Assembly: GCF_003668875.1 (NCBI RefSeq)
Contig: NZ_RAWM01000023.1
Coordinates: 27,574 to 91,573 of the forward strand
DNA length: 64,000 nucleotides
Direction: 5' to 3'
Source: Corallococcus interemptor
GTDB lineage: Bacteria; Myxococcota; Myxococcia; Myxococcales; Myxococcaceae
Part shown: in pieces, positions 8,474 to 17,835 of the stretch
How the letters are laid out: every line of letters begins with the position of its first letter
How positions within the stretch are numbered: the first letter of the stretch is position 1
Made by a program: the position numbers and the translations under genes
The notes under the pieces: generated by a model
Databases searched by the model: none
What the model was told of the DNA's origin: nothing
Seen by the model: only the letters and a program-made list of their open reading frames with translations

Positions 8474-9873
8474 GACGCGGAGGCTCCGGCGGTGGGGGCG
8501 TTGGGGGCGGCGGTGTCGTCAGTGGCGGCGGGCGGCGTGTCCGGCAGCGCGTCCGGCAGCTCCTTGTCCAGGTTGCGCAGGCGCGGGTTGAGCCACCCGG
8601 CCGCGACGTTCGTGAGCGTCAGGAGGCCCAGGACGATGAAGATGACGGCGATGCCGCGCCCCGGGCCCACGCCCAGCAGGCGGCCCATGGTGCTGGCGAG
8701 CGCGCCCCCCTCGCGCATGGCCGGCTCGAAGAGGCCATCCGCGAGCGGCCCCGCGATGAGGGCCGCGAGCGGCGACACGCAGAGGATGATCATCCGCTTC
8801 ACGGCGGCGGCGCGGCCCTGGAGGTCCGCGGGAATCTTGCGCTGCCAGATGGACTGGATGCCCGCCATCACGGGCGGCATGGTGAACAGGTAGAGCGCGG
8901 CGGCGGCGGCGACCAGCGGCACGCTGGGCGACGGCGCGGCCATGAAGAGCACCACGCCCGAAAACGCATGGAAGCCGAGGATGCCGTACAGCGGGTTCTT
9001 GGGGCCGCCCCACACGCCCATGCCGATGCCGCCCACGAGCGCGCCCACGCCCGCGATGGACGCGATGCGGCCCAGCGTGGAGATGTCCGTGAAGGCGAGC
9101 ACCAGGGGGGTGATCAGCAGCACCACCAGGTCCATGCACAGCACGGCCACGCCGGTGAAGGCCATCAGCGACAAGAGCCCCTTGCGCGCGCTGATGAAGC
9201 TCCAGCCCTGCTTCATCTCCGTGAGCAGCGACCCCTTGCCCTGCTGGCCCGCCTCGGAGGCGACGGGCCGGGGGAAGCGGACCATCAGCAGGGTGGTGAC
9301 GGCGATGAAGAAGCTGCAGACGTCCACCGTCAGCACGCCCACCAGTCCCACGCTGTCGATGAGCGCTCCCGCGATGATGGGGGAGAGGATCTGGCTGGCG
9401 CCGCTGGCCACCTCCGCCATGGCGTTGGCGCGGCCCAGGTGCTGCTTGGGCACGATGAGCGTCACCGTGGCGAAGAAGGCCGGCCAGCGGAAGGCGCCGA
9501 AGCACGAGCCCAGGGAGACGGGCAGGTAGAAGTGCCAGGTCTCCAGCTTGAACAGCCCCCGGTCGCTGGCCATCAACATGGCGAAGATGAGCAGCGTGGT
9601 GAAGCCGTTGCCCAGGTCCGCCAGCAGCATGGCGCGGCGGCGGTCCCAGCGGTCGATGAGCGTCCCCGCGATGGGGGACAGCACCACCATGGGCGCGAGC
9701 GCGAAGAAGGACAGCAGCGCGAACTGCGTGGTGGAGCGCGTGTCGAGGAAGACCTTCGCGCCCACGCCGAAGGACGTGAGGCCGGAACCGAGGATCGAGA
9801 TGAGCTGCCCGAACCAGGTGATCCAGAAGACCCGCATGGGCTGGGTGATGGTCAGGCGTTGCGCGAGGCTCAT
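8470..9873 (-). CDS. MFS exporter (multidrug / siderophore-export type)
   Basis: A 467-residue major facilitator with about 12 hydrophobic segments spanning roughly residues 10-440 and a charged, Ala/Pro-rich cytoplasmic tail. The loop between helices 2 and 3 carries the MFS signature in the form GTLIDRWDRRRAML. The overall pattern fits the drug-H+ antiporter group that includes EntS-like exporters. Start MSLAQRL is preceded by CAGGAG at good spacing. The gene is translationally coupled (ATGA) to the acylase and follows the last PKS gene, so it most likely exports the assembly-line product. Confidence 0.88.
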   Translation of the reverse strand: MSLAQRLTITQPMRVFWITWFGQLISILGSGLTSFGVGAKVFLDTRSTTQFALLSFFALAPMVVLSPIAGTLIDRWDRRRAMLLADLGNGFTTLLIFAMLMASDRGLFKLETWHFYLPVSLGSCFGAFRWPAFFATVTLIVPKQHLGRANAMAEVASGASQILSPIIAGALIDSVGLVGVLTVDVCSFFIAVTTLLMVRFPRPVASEAGQQGKGSLLTEMKQGWSFISARKGLLSLMAFTGVAVLCMDLVVLLITPLVLAFTDISTLGRIASIAGVGALVGGIGMGVWGGPKNPLYGILGFHAFSGVVLFMAAPSPSVPLVAAAAALYLFTMPPVMAGIQSIWQRKIPADLQGRAAAVKRMIILCVSPLAALIAGPLADGLFEPAMREGGALASTMGRLLGVGPGRGIAVIFIVLGLLTLTNVAAGWLNPRLRNLDKELPDALPDTPPAATDDTAAPNAPTAGASAS

Positions 9874-9909
9874 TCCACGTCTCTTTCTCCTGGGGGGCAG
9901 GAGGGTCAG

Positions 9910-9947
9910 GGGCCCGCGCACCGTACTACGGGAGTGCGCGCGGGCCC
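9910..9947 (-). other. Strong hairpin between the last PKS gene and the exporter gene
   Basis: Arms 9910-9921 and 9934-9947 pair through GGGCCCGCGC/GCGCGGGCCC with a small bulge. It lies in the longest gap of the operon (93 bases) and has no T-tract. It may partly attenuate transcription into the exporter/acylase pair or protect the upstream message from 3' decay. Function not determined. Confidence 0.4.
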
Positions 9948-9966
9948 GGCGTTGCCAGGGGGGATT

Positions 9967-12900
9967 TCAGCTCTGCTCCAGCTCCGCGAGCATGGCTTCC
10001 AGGGCTTCCGGGTCGAGCTGGCTGGCGCTCGCCTCCACGATGGCCACCGTCATGACCTCCACGGTGGGGGACTCGAAGAGGGCGCGCATGGACAGCTCGA
10101 CCTGGAAGGCCTCGCGGATGCGCGACAAGAGCTGCACGCCCAACAGCGAGTGGCCGCCCAGCTCGAAGAAGTTGTCGGTGATGCCCACCGACTCCACGCC
10201 CAAGAGGTCCTGCCAGAGCGCGGCGACCTTCTCCTCGGTCTCGTCGCGAGGAGCGACGAAGGCGTTGGCCAGCGGGGGACGCGGGTGCTTGCCGCTGCCG
10301 CTTCCACCCGCGCGGGCCGGAGCCGCGCCATCGCGTGCCGCCTGACGCCGCGCCTCCAGTGAGCCCAGCGACGCGAGGTAGCGTCCACCGGTGGGCTGGG
10401 TGAGGAGCGCGCGCAGGAGGCGGAAGCCCTCGGTGGGAGGGATGACGGCGTCGGGCCGGAAGCCCTCGCCCACGCCCCACACGTCCCAGTCCACGGTGTA
10501 CCAGCGGGTGCCGCCCAGGCGGGCCTGTCGCACCGCCAGGGCGTCCATGCCGGCGTGCGCCGCCGCCACCGCGCTGACGGCCATGCCGCCCAGCACCACG
10601 GTGAGGGAGGACTGCACGACGACGAAGTCCGGACGCCGCGAGGCCAGCGCCTCCGCCAGCTGCGTGAGGCCCCCGAAGCGGCCGGCCAGCAGCGGGGTGG
10701 TGGCCTCGGGCGAGGCCTCTCCCACGGAGATGCGGGTCGCCATGCCGCCGTCGCCCGCGGCGTAGAAGACGCCGTCGATGCGGCCGAACTTCGCCTCCGC
10801 CAGCTGGAACGCCTTGTCCAGCTGACCGGGCACGCCCGCGTCCGCGCGCAGCGCCAGCACCTGTGCGCCCGCCTTCTCCAGCGCGCGCATGCGGTCGATG
10901 GCCTTGGACGTCGCGTCCTGGGCGTCATGACCCGCGCGCCACGCGTCCCATTCGCCAGGGGCGGGCAGCGTGCGGCGGGACAGCAGCACGAGCTTCGGCT
11001 TCACCGCCTGCGTCAGCTGCTCCGCGAGCGCCTGGCCCACGCGGCCCAGGCCACCGACGATGACGTAGACGCCGCCGTCCTTGAGGCCGCCGTGCTCCGT
11101 GGAGGCCGGGACGTCGAGGGTCTCGAACGCCTCGACGTGGCGGTACGTGCCGCGCAGCGCGACCACCGGGTCCTTGCCGGTGGCCAGCTCCGTCACCAGC
11201 CGCTCCAGCCACGGGCCGGACGCGGACTCATCCGGCGCGGGCCAGGTGACGTCGACCGAGCGCACGGTGAGGCCGGGGTACTCCTGCGGCAGCACGCGGC
11301 TGGCACCGACAGCGGCCGCCTGCCAGGGCAAGAGCGGCTCCTCGCCCGTGACGTCCTGGGCGCCGGTGGTCACCACGTCCAGCGTCACGGGCGTCTTCGC
11401 AGCGCCCGGGCCCACCGCCTTCGCGAGCGCGAGCAGCCCGTGGAACGACGTCGTGAGCCCCGACTCCAGGTCGCGCGGCTCCTTCACCAGCGGCCACAGG
11501 TACGCGACGTGCGCGGGCGTCCAGTCCTCACCGCGCAGGCGCTCCAGGTGCTCACCCAGCGCGTCCCCCAGGGCATCCGGAGACGCGGGGTCCACGGCGA
11601 AGCGCTTCGTCACCGGATCCGACGCGCCCTGTCCCGCGACGAGCGACACCACGTCCGCGCCCGCCTGGCGTAGGCGCTCCGACACTCGCGCGGCCACCGG
11701 CGAGTCCGCCTCCAGCACCAGCCAGCGCTGGCCGGAGAGCGGCGGCACCTGCGGCGAGGCGCGCGTGCGCGACCAGGCGGGGACGGTCAGCTCCACGCCC
11801 TGCGTCGTCGCGGCCTTCGCGGCGACAGCGGCGCGAGGCATCGCGGGCGGCGGACCCTTGAGCAGGTCGTAGCGCTCGCGCTGGAAGGGGTAGGCGGGCA
11901 GGGGGATGCGGCGGCGGGACTCGCCCTTGTAGACGCGTCCGGCGGTCGTCTTCGCGCCCGCGAGCCACAGCTTCGCGAACGCGTCCATGGCGTGCGTGAG
12001 CGCGTCCTGCTGCGCATCGCGCGGCGCGGGCAGCGTCGTGAGGATGGCCGGGAAGGTGCCCTCCTGCGCGTTGCGGCGCACCAGCGTGGCCAGCGCGTTG
12101 CCGGGACCGACCTCCAGGAAGACGTGCTCGGGGTCGTTGAGCAGCAGCGTCGCCGAGTCCTGGAAGCGCACGGCGTCACGCAGGTGGCGCGCCCAGTACG
12201 CCGGGCTCACCGCGTCCTCGCGCGTCACCCAGGTGCCGGTGACGTTGGACAGGTAGAGGTCCTTGGGCTCCTTGCGCGCGACCTTCGCCACCGCCTGGCG
12301 GAACTCCTCCACGATGGGGTCCATCATCTGCGAGTGGAACGCGTGCGACGTGTGCAGCCGCGACACCTCCACCTTCTGCGCCTCCAGCTTCGCCTGGAGC
12401 GCGTCCACCGCGTCGGCAGGGCCCGCCACGACGGTGAAGCCCGGCGCGTTCACGGCGGCCACGGAGATGCGCGCGTCCATCAGCGGCGCCAGCGCCTCCG
12501 GCGTCAGCCGCACGGACAGCATGGAGCCGGAAGGCAGCGACTGCATCAGCCGGCCACGCGTGGCCACCAGCGCCAGCGCGTCGTCCAGGCTGAACACGCC
12601 CGACAGGCACGCGGCCACGTACTCACCGATGCTGTGGCCGACCATCGCCTGCGGCGTCACGCCCCACGACGCCCACAGCTTCGCCAGCGCGTACTCGATG
12701 ACGAATAGCGCGGGCTGCGTGAGCGACGTCTGCTTGAGTTGCTCGGTGGCCTTCTCGCGCGCGTCCGCGGCCGGGTACAGCACCGTGCGCAGGTCCAGGC
12801 CCAGGTGCGTCTTCAGCTTCTCCGCGCACGCGTCCACCTCCGCGCGGAAGACGGGCTCCTGCTCGTAGAGGCCGCGGCCCATGTCCACGTACTGCGAACC

Positions 12901-14517
12901 CTGGCCGGAGAAGAGGAACACCACCGGCCGGCGCGTGTTGGTGCCCGAGCCGCCCAGCAGCCGCCGAGCGTCCCGCAGCGCCGCCTTCGCGTCCGCGACG
13001 TCCTTCACCACCACCGCGCGGCGGTGCTCATGGACGTGACGACCCACCTGGAGCGTGTAGGCCACGTCCGCCAGGGACGCGTTCGGGTTCGCATCCAGGT
13101 GCGCGGCCAGCCGCTCCGTCGCCGCATCGAGCGCCGCGGGCGTGCGGGCGGACAGGGGCAGCACGTGCCACGGGCGCTTGGACGGCGCGGGGGCGGCCGC
13201 CTTCGGGGCCTCCTCCAGGATGACGTGCGTGTTGGTGCCGCCAATGCCGAAGGCGCTCACGCCCGCGCGGCGCGGCCCGTTCGCGGACGTCCACGGCCGG
13301 GGCTGCGAGGGCACGAAGAAGGGGCCCGCGTCGAAGTCGATGACCGGGTTGGGCTTCTCGAAGTGGGGGCTCGCGGGAATCTCGCCGTGCTCCATGGCGA
13401 GCACCGTCTTCACCACGCCCGCGATGCCGGCCGCCGCGTCCAGGTGGCCGATGGCCGCCTTGAGCGAGCCCAGCGCCACGCGCTTCTGGCCCGTCTCCTT
13501 GCCGCCGAAGGCCTGGTTGAGCGCGGCCACTTCAATCGGGTCGCCCAGCGGGGTGCCCGTCGCGTGGGCCTCCACGTACTGGATGTCGTCCGGCGTGACG
13601 CCGGCGATGGCCAGTGCCTCCGCGATGACCGCGGCCTGGCCTTCCACGCTGGGCGCGGTGAAGCCCACCTTGCCCGCGCCGTCGTTGTTCACCGCCGTGC
13701 CCAGCAGCACGCCGTGGATGGTGTCGCCGTCCTTCAGCGCGTCGGACAGACGCTTGAGCACCACCACCGCCGCGCCCGCGCCGCGCACGGTGCCGTTGGC
13801 CTTCGCGTCGAACGCGCGGCAGTAGCCGTCCGGCGAGAAGATCATCCCCTCCTGGTAGAGGTAGCCCGCCGTCTGCGGGAAGGACACGGACGAGCCGCCC
13901 GCGAGCGCCATGTCGCTCTCACCGGACAGCAGGCTCTGGCACGCCAGGTGGAGCGCCACCAGCGAGCTGGAGCACGCCGTCTGCACCGTCGCCGCGGGGC
14001 CGCGCAGGCCCAGCCGGTGGGACACGCGCGTGGCCACGTAGTCCTTGTCGTTGGCCAGCATCACGCCGAACGAACCGGCCGCGTCCATCAGGTCCGGCTG
14101 CCGCATCAGCGCGCGCAGCAGGTACGAGCTCAGGCTCACGCTCGCGTAGACGGCCACCGCGCCCTTGAAGCGGCCCGGGTCATAGCCGGCGTTGTCCAGC
14201 GACTCCCACGCGCACTCCATGAAGATGCGCTGCTGGGGGTCCATCAGCTCCGCCTCGCGCGGGCTGTAACCGAAGAGGCCCGCGTCGAACTCCGTCGCGC
14301 CCTCCAGCACGTAGCTGGAGCGCACCCACTGCGGGTGGGCGCGCAGGGCCTGGGGAACGCCCGCGTCATCCAGCTCCGCGTCCGTGGGCACACGGCGCGC
14401 GTCGCCACCACGGCGGAGCATCTCCCAGAAGCCCTCCAGCGTCTGCGCACCCGGGAAGCGGCCCGACAGGCCGACAATCGCGATGCGCTCCTCGCCACCA
14501 CCCACTGCGTCACTCAT
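9967..14517 (-). CDS. Type I PKS module: KS-AT-KR-ACP (last assembly-line protein)
   Basis: 1516 residues. KS 10-435 has the full triad Cys182 (TACSSS), His318 (EAHATG) and His358 (IGHLD). AT about 530-850 has GHSIGEY (Ser629) and HAFH, which predicts malonyl-CoA. KR about 910-1375 has the cofactor motif GGLGRVG, but Tyr is replaced by Val1317, Asn by His1321, and the usual Lys position reads Arg, so reduction is unlikely. ACP Ser1457 lies in GGHSLL. The protein ends in LDPEALEAMLAELEQ, which looks like a C-terminal docking helix, and has no thioesterase, so either the chain is passed on or release is by a separate enzyme. The start codon overlaps the upstream NRPS stop by 8 bases (ATGAGTGA). 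Confidence 0.92.
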   Translation of the reverse strand: MSDAVGGGEERIAIVGLSGRFPGAQTLEGFWEMLRRGGDARRVPTDAELDDAGVPQALRAHPQWVRSSYVLEGATEFDAGLFGYSPREAELMDPQQRIFMECAWESLDNAGYDPGRFKGAVAVYASVSLSSYLLRALMRQPDLMDAAGSFGVMLANDKDYVATRVSHRLGLRGPAATVQTACSSSLVALHLACQSLLSGESDMALAGGSSVSFPQTAGYLYQEGMIFSPDGYCRAFDAKANGTVRGAGAAVVVLKRLSDALKDGDTIHGVLLGTAVNNDGAGKVGFTAPSVEGQAAVIAEALAIAGVTPDDIQYVEAHATGTPLGDPIEVAALNQAFGGKETGQKRVALGSLKAAIGHLDAAAGIAGVVKTVLAMEHGEIPASPHFEKPNPVIDFDAGPFFVPSQPRPWTSANGPRRAGVSAFGIGGTNTHVILEEAPKAAAPAPSKRPWHVLPLSARTPAALDAATERLAAHLDANPNASLADVAYTLQVGRHVHEHRRAVVVKDVADAKAALRDARRLLGGSGTNTRRPVVFLFSGQGSQYVDMGRGLYEQEPVFRAEVDACAEKLKTHLGLDLRTVLYPAADAREKATEQLKQTSLTQPALFVIEYALAKLWASWGVTPQAMVGHSIGEYVAACLSGVFSLDDALALVATRGRLMQSLPSGSMLSVRLTPEALAPLMDARISVAAVNAPGFTVVAGPADAVDALQAKLEAQKVEVSRLHTSHAFHSQMMDPIVEEFRQAVAKVARKEPKDLYLSNVTGTWVTREDAVSPAYWARHLRDAVRFQDSATLLLNDPEHVFLEVGPGNALATLVRRNAQEGTFPAILTTLPAPRDAQQDALTHAMDAFAKLWLAGAKTTAGRVYKGESRRRIPLPAYPFQRERYDLLKGPPPAMPRAAVAAKAATTQGVELTVPAWSRTRASPQVPPLSGQRWLVLEADSPVAARVSERLRQAGADVVSLVAGQGASDPVTKRFAVDPASPDALGDALGEHLERLRGEDWTPAHVAYLWPLVKEPRDLESGLTTSFHGLLALAKAVGPGAAKTPVTLDVVTTGAQDVTGEEPLLPWQAAAVGASRVLPQEYPGLTVRSVDVTWPAPDESASGPWLERLVTELATGKDPVVALRGTYRHVEAFETLDVPASTEHGGLKDGGVYVIVGGLGRVGQALAEQLTQAVKPKLVLLSRRTLPAPGEWDAWRAGHDAQDATSKAIDRMRALEKAGAQVLALRADAGVPGQLDKAFQLAEAKFGRIDGVFYAAGDGGMATRISVGEASPEATTPLLAGRFGGLTQLAEALASRRPDFVVVQSSLTVVLGGMAVSAVAAAHAGMDALAVRQARLGGTRWYTVDWDVWGVGEGFRPDAVIPPTEGFRLLRALLTQPTGGRYLASLGSLEARRQAARDGAAPARAGGSGSGKHPRPPLANAFVAPRDETEEKVAALWQDLLGVESVGITDNFFELGGHSLLGVQLLSRIREAFQVELSMRALFESPTVEVMTVAIVEASASQLDPEALEAMLAELEQS

Positions 14518-17500
14518 CCGCGTCTCCATCCGTATCCACCCGCCCGCGCGAGGCCACCGCGCGGCGGTTGACCGTGCGTCGCGCCTCGGCACGGGAGCGG
14601 CCCGCCTGCGCCGCGTCCTCCGAGGGCGTCTCCTCCCGGCGCGACAGCCGCGCCGCCAGTGCCCGCACGGTGGGGTACTGGAAGAGGTCCGTGAGCGCCA
14701 GCGTCACGCCGAGCTCCGCCGTCAACCGGCGGTGCAACTGGAGCGCGAGCAGCGAGTTGCCACCCAGTTCGAAGAAGGGGTCGTCCAGGCCCACCCGCTC
14801 CACGTGGAGCAGGTCCTTCCACGCCTGGGCGATCTGCTGCTCGATGGCCGTCCCCGGCGCCACGAAGGGCCGGGACGGATCCACGCCACCGGCCTCCGGC
14901 GCGGGCAGTGCCTTCCGGTCCGCCTTGCCGTTGGGGCTGAGCGGCATGCGCTCCAGCACCACGATGTTGGACGGGACCATGTACTCGGGCAGGCGCTCCA
15001 GCAGGTACGTGCGCAGCGCCGCGCCCTCCGGCTTCGCGTCCTTGCCGGTGACGTAGGCCACCAGCCGCTTCTGGCCCGGCCGGTCCTCGCGCGCGAGCAC
15101 CACCGCCTGGCGCACCGTGGGGTGCTTCTCCAGCGAGGACTCAATCTCGCCCAGCTCGATGCGCAGGCCGCGGATCTTCACCTGGAAGTCCGCGCGGCCC
15201 AGGTACTCGATCTCGCCGTCCGGCAGCCACCGCGCCACGTCGCCCGTGCGGTACATGCGCGCGCCCGGCACCGTCGCGTACGGATCCGGGATGAAGCGCT
15301 CGGCGGTGAGAGAGGGCCGCGCCAGGTAGCCGCGCCCCACCTGCACGCCGCCGATGTACAGCTCGCCCGCCGCGCCCTGGGGCACCGGTTGCAGCTCCGC
15401 GTCCAGGATGCGGATCTGCGTGTTGTCCACCGGCCGGCCAATGGGCACGGAGCGGCGGCCGTCGTTCGCCTTGCACGCGTGGAACGTCACGTCCACCGCG
15501 GCCTCGGTGGGGCCGTAGAGGTTGTGCAGCCCCGCGCCGGGCAGCGTGCGCAGGCACAGCTCCTTCAGCTCCAGCGGCAGCGCTTCACCGCTGCACACCA
15601 CGCGCTTCAGCGACGTGCACTCCGCCACGCCCGGCTCGTCCAGGAAGGCCTGGAGCATGGAGGGCACGAAGTGCAGCGTCGTCACGGACGCGGAGGAAAT
15701 CAGCGCCTTGAGGTAGGCCGGGTCCTGGTGCCCGCCGGGCTTCGCGACCACCAGCTTCGCGCCGGTCATCAGCGGCCAGAAGAACTCCCAGACGGACACG
15801 TCGAAGCTGAACGGCGTCTTCTGGAGCACCACGTCCTGGGACGTGAGCCCGTACGCGGACTGCATCCACAACAGGCGGTTCACCACCGGGCCATGGGCAT
15901 TCATCGCGCCCTTGGGGCGGCCCGTGCTGCCGGACGTGAAGATGATGTACGCCAGCGAGTCCGCCGTGGCGGTGGGCGCGGGCGCGGTGGTGGGCTCGCG
16001 GGCAATCTCCTCCCAGCCCGTGTCCAGCTTCACCACCTTCGCGTCCGACGCGGGCAGCCGCGCCAGCAGCCGGTCCTGCACCAGGAGCACCGGGGGACGC
16101 GCGTCCTCCAGCATCCAGCCCAGGCGCTCCTGAGGGTAGCCCGGGTCCAGCGGAACGTACGCGCCGCCCGCCTTCAGCGTGCCCAGGATGCCCACCACCA
16201 TCTCCAGCGAGCGCTCCACGCACAGGCCCACGCGCACTTCCGGGCCCACGCCGTGCTTGCGCAGCGCGTGCGCCAGCTGGTTCGCGCGGGCATCCAGCTC
16301 GCGGTAGGTGAGGCGGCTGCCCTCGAACTCCAGGGCGACGGCGTCCGGCGTGCTCGCCACCTGCGCATCGAGGAGCGAGGTCAGCGTCGCGCCCTTCGGG
16401 TGCGCTACGGCCGTGTCGTTCCAGCCGTGCATCACGCGCTGGCGCTCGGCATCGGGCAACAGCGGCAGGCGGGAGATGGGCACGTCCGGCTGCGCGACAA
16501 TGCCTTCGAGCAGCGTCAGGTAGTGGCCCAAGAGCCGCTCCGCCGTGGAGCGCTCGAAGAGGTCGGTGCTGTACTCGGCGGTGACGCGCAGGCCCTGCGG
16601 CAGGTCCACCAGCAAGAGCGACAGGTCGTACTTCGTCGTGCCGGTGTCCACCGGCTTCGCCTCCATCACCACGCCCGGGGCCTCCAGGGCCGGCATGGGC
16701 GCGTTCTGCAGGACGAACATCACCTGGAAGATGGGCGAGTGGCTGAGGTGCCGCTCCGGCTTGAGCGCGTCCACCAGCCGCTCGAACGGGATGTCCTGGT
16801 GCGCGTACGCGTCCAGCGTGGACTCGTGCACCCGGCGCAGCAGCTCGTTGAACGTGGGCTTGCCGGACAGGTCCGAGCGCAAGGCCAGCATGTTCACGAA
16901 CAGGCCGATGAGCCCTTCGACCTCCGCGCGAGGACGGCCCGCGATGGGCGTGCCCACCACGATGTCGTCCTGCCCGGTGTAGCGGGACAGCAGGACGTTG
17001 AAGGCGGACAGCAGCGTGACGAAGAGCGTGCGGCCCTCGCGCTGGCCCAGCGCCTTGAGCGCCTGGGTGAGGGCGGGGGACAGGTGCATCACCTGCCGCT
17101 CGCCCTTGGAGCTCATCAGCGCCGGACGCGGCTTGTCCTGCGGCAGCTCCAGGAGCGCGTTCGGGTTGAGGCGGTTCTTCCAGTAGGTGAGCTGGCGCTC
17201 CAATTCCGCGCCCTGGAGCCATTCCTTCTGCCACGCCGCCCAGTCGGAATACTGCAGGGGCAGGGGCTTGAGCGGCGAGGGCTGCCCCTCCAGACAGGCG
17301 CGATACAGCACGGCCAGCTCGTGCACGAGCACGCCCATGGACCAGCCGTCGGAGACGATGTGGTGCTGATCCATCAGCAGCACCTGCTCGCCGTTGCCCA
17401 GGAGCATCAGCACGGCGCGCAACAGCGGCCCCTGCTCCAGGCTGAAGGGCTGCTGCGCCAGCGTCACCACGCGCCGCTGGGCCTCCGCCTCACGCTCCGT

Positions 17501-17833
17501 CACCGGCAGCCCCTGGAGGTCCATCACCTCCAGCGGCACCTCGCCCGTGGCGGCGATGATCTGCGCGGCGCCGCCCTCGCGCTCCTGGAAGGTGGTGCGC
17601 AGCGTGTCGTGCCGCTCCACCAGCAGGGCCAGGGCGCGCTGGAGTGCGTCCGTGTCCACGGTGCCCGTCAGGCGCACCGCGGTGGGCATGTGGAACGCCG
17701 CGCTGCCGGGGCTCCACTTGTCCAGGAACCACATCCGCTCCTGCGCGAAGGACAGGGGCGCCTGCTTCGAGGCAGGTCGCGACTTGTCCTTCAGCAGCTG
17801 CGCCAGGCGTGCTCGCTTCTCTTCGGGCGTCAT
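14510..17833 (-). CDS. NRPS module C-A-PCP, predicted serine
   Basis: 1107 residues. A short N-terminal docking-like helix (MTPEEKRARLAQLLKDK) precedes a condensation domain with intact HHIVSDG (His157, His158, Asp162). The adenylation domain spans about 485-985: core FTSGSTGRPKG, NLYGPTE, the YRTGD loop and the final Lys in NGKADRK. Aligning to GrsA positions, the specificity residues read D678, V679, W682, then H, V, S, L, V, D, which is the classic serine code. The carrier Ser is S1027 in GGNSLL. The C-terminus is Arg-rich and probably docks to the following PKS. The domain order implies that serine is added to the polyketide chain delivered by the sulfotransferase-bearing PKS upstream. 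Confidence 0.92.
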   Translation of the reverse strand: MTPEEKRARLAQLLKDKSRPASKQAPLSFAQERMWFLDKWSPGSAAFHMPTAVRLTGTVDTDALQRALALLVERHDTLRTTFQEREGGAAQIIAATGEVPLEVMDLQGLPVTEREAEAQRRVVTLAQQPFSLEQGPLLRAVLMLLGNGEQVLLMDQHHIVSDGWSMGVLVHELAVLYRACLEGQPSPLKPLPLQYSDWAAWQKEWLQGAELERQLTYWKNRLNPNALLELPQDKPRPALMSSKGERQVMHLSPALTQALKALGQREGRTLFVTLLSAFNVLLSRYTGQDDIVVGTPIAGRPRAEVEGLIGLFVNMLALRSDLSGKPTFNELLRRVHESTLDAYAHQDIPFERLVDALKPERHLSHSPIFQVMFVLQNAPMPALEAPGVVMEAKPVDTGTTKYDLSLLLVDLPQGLRVTAEYSTDLFERSTAERLLGHYLTLLEGIVAQPDVPISRLPLLPDAERQRVMHGWNDTAVAHPKGATLTSLLDAQVASTPDAVALEFEGSRLTYRELDARANQLAHALRKHGVGPEVRVGLCVERSLEMVVGILGTLKAGGAYVPLDPGYPQERLGWMLEDARPPVLLVQDRLLARLPASDAKVVKLDTGWEEIAREPTTAPAPTATADSLAYIIFTSGSTGRPKGAMNAHGPVVNRLLWMQSAYGLTSQDVVLQKTPFSFDVSVWEFFWPLMTGAKLVVAKPGGHQDPAYLKALISSASVTTLHFVPSMLQAFLDEPGVAECTSLKRVVCSGEALPLELKELCLRTLPGAGLHNLYGPTEAAVDVTFHACKANDGRRSVPIGRPVDNTQIRILDAELQPVPQGAAGELYIGGVQVGRGYLARPSLTAERFIPDPYATVPGARMYRTGDVARWLPDGEIEYLGRADFQVKIRGLRIELGEIESSLEKHPTVRQAVVLAREDRPGQKRLVAYVTGKDAKPEGAALRTYLLERLPEYMVPSNIVVLERMPLSPNGKADRKALPAPEAGGVDPSRPFVAPGTAIEQQIAQAWKDLLHVERVGLDDPFFELGGNSLLALQLHRRLTAELGVTLALTDLFQYPTVRALAARLSRREETPSEDAAQAGRSRAEARRTVNRRAVASRGRVDTDGDADE

Positions 17834-17835
17834 GG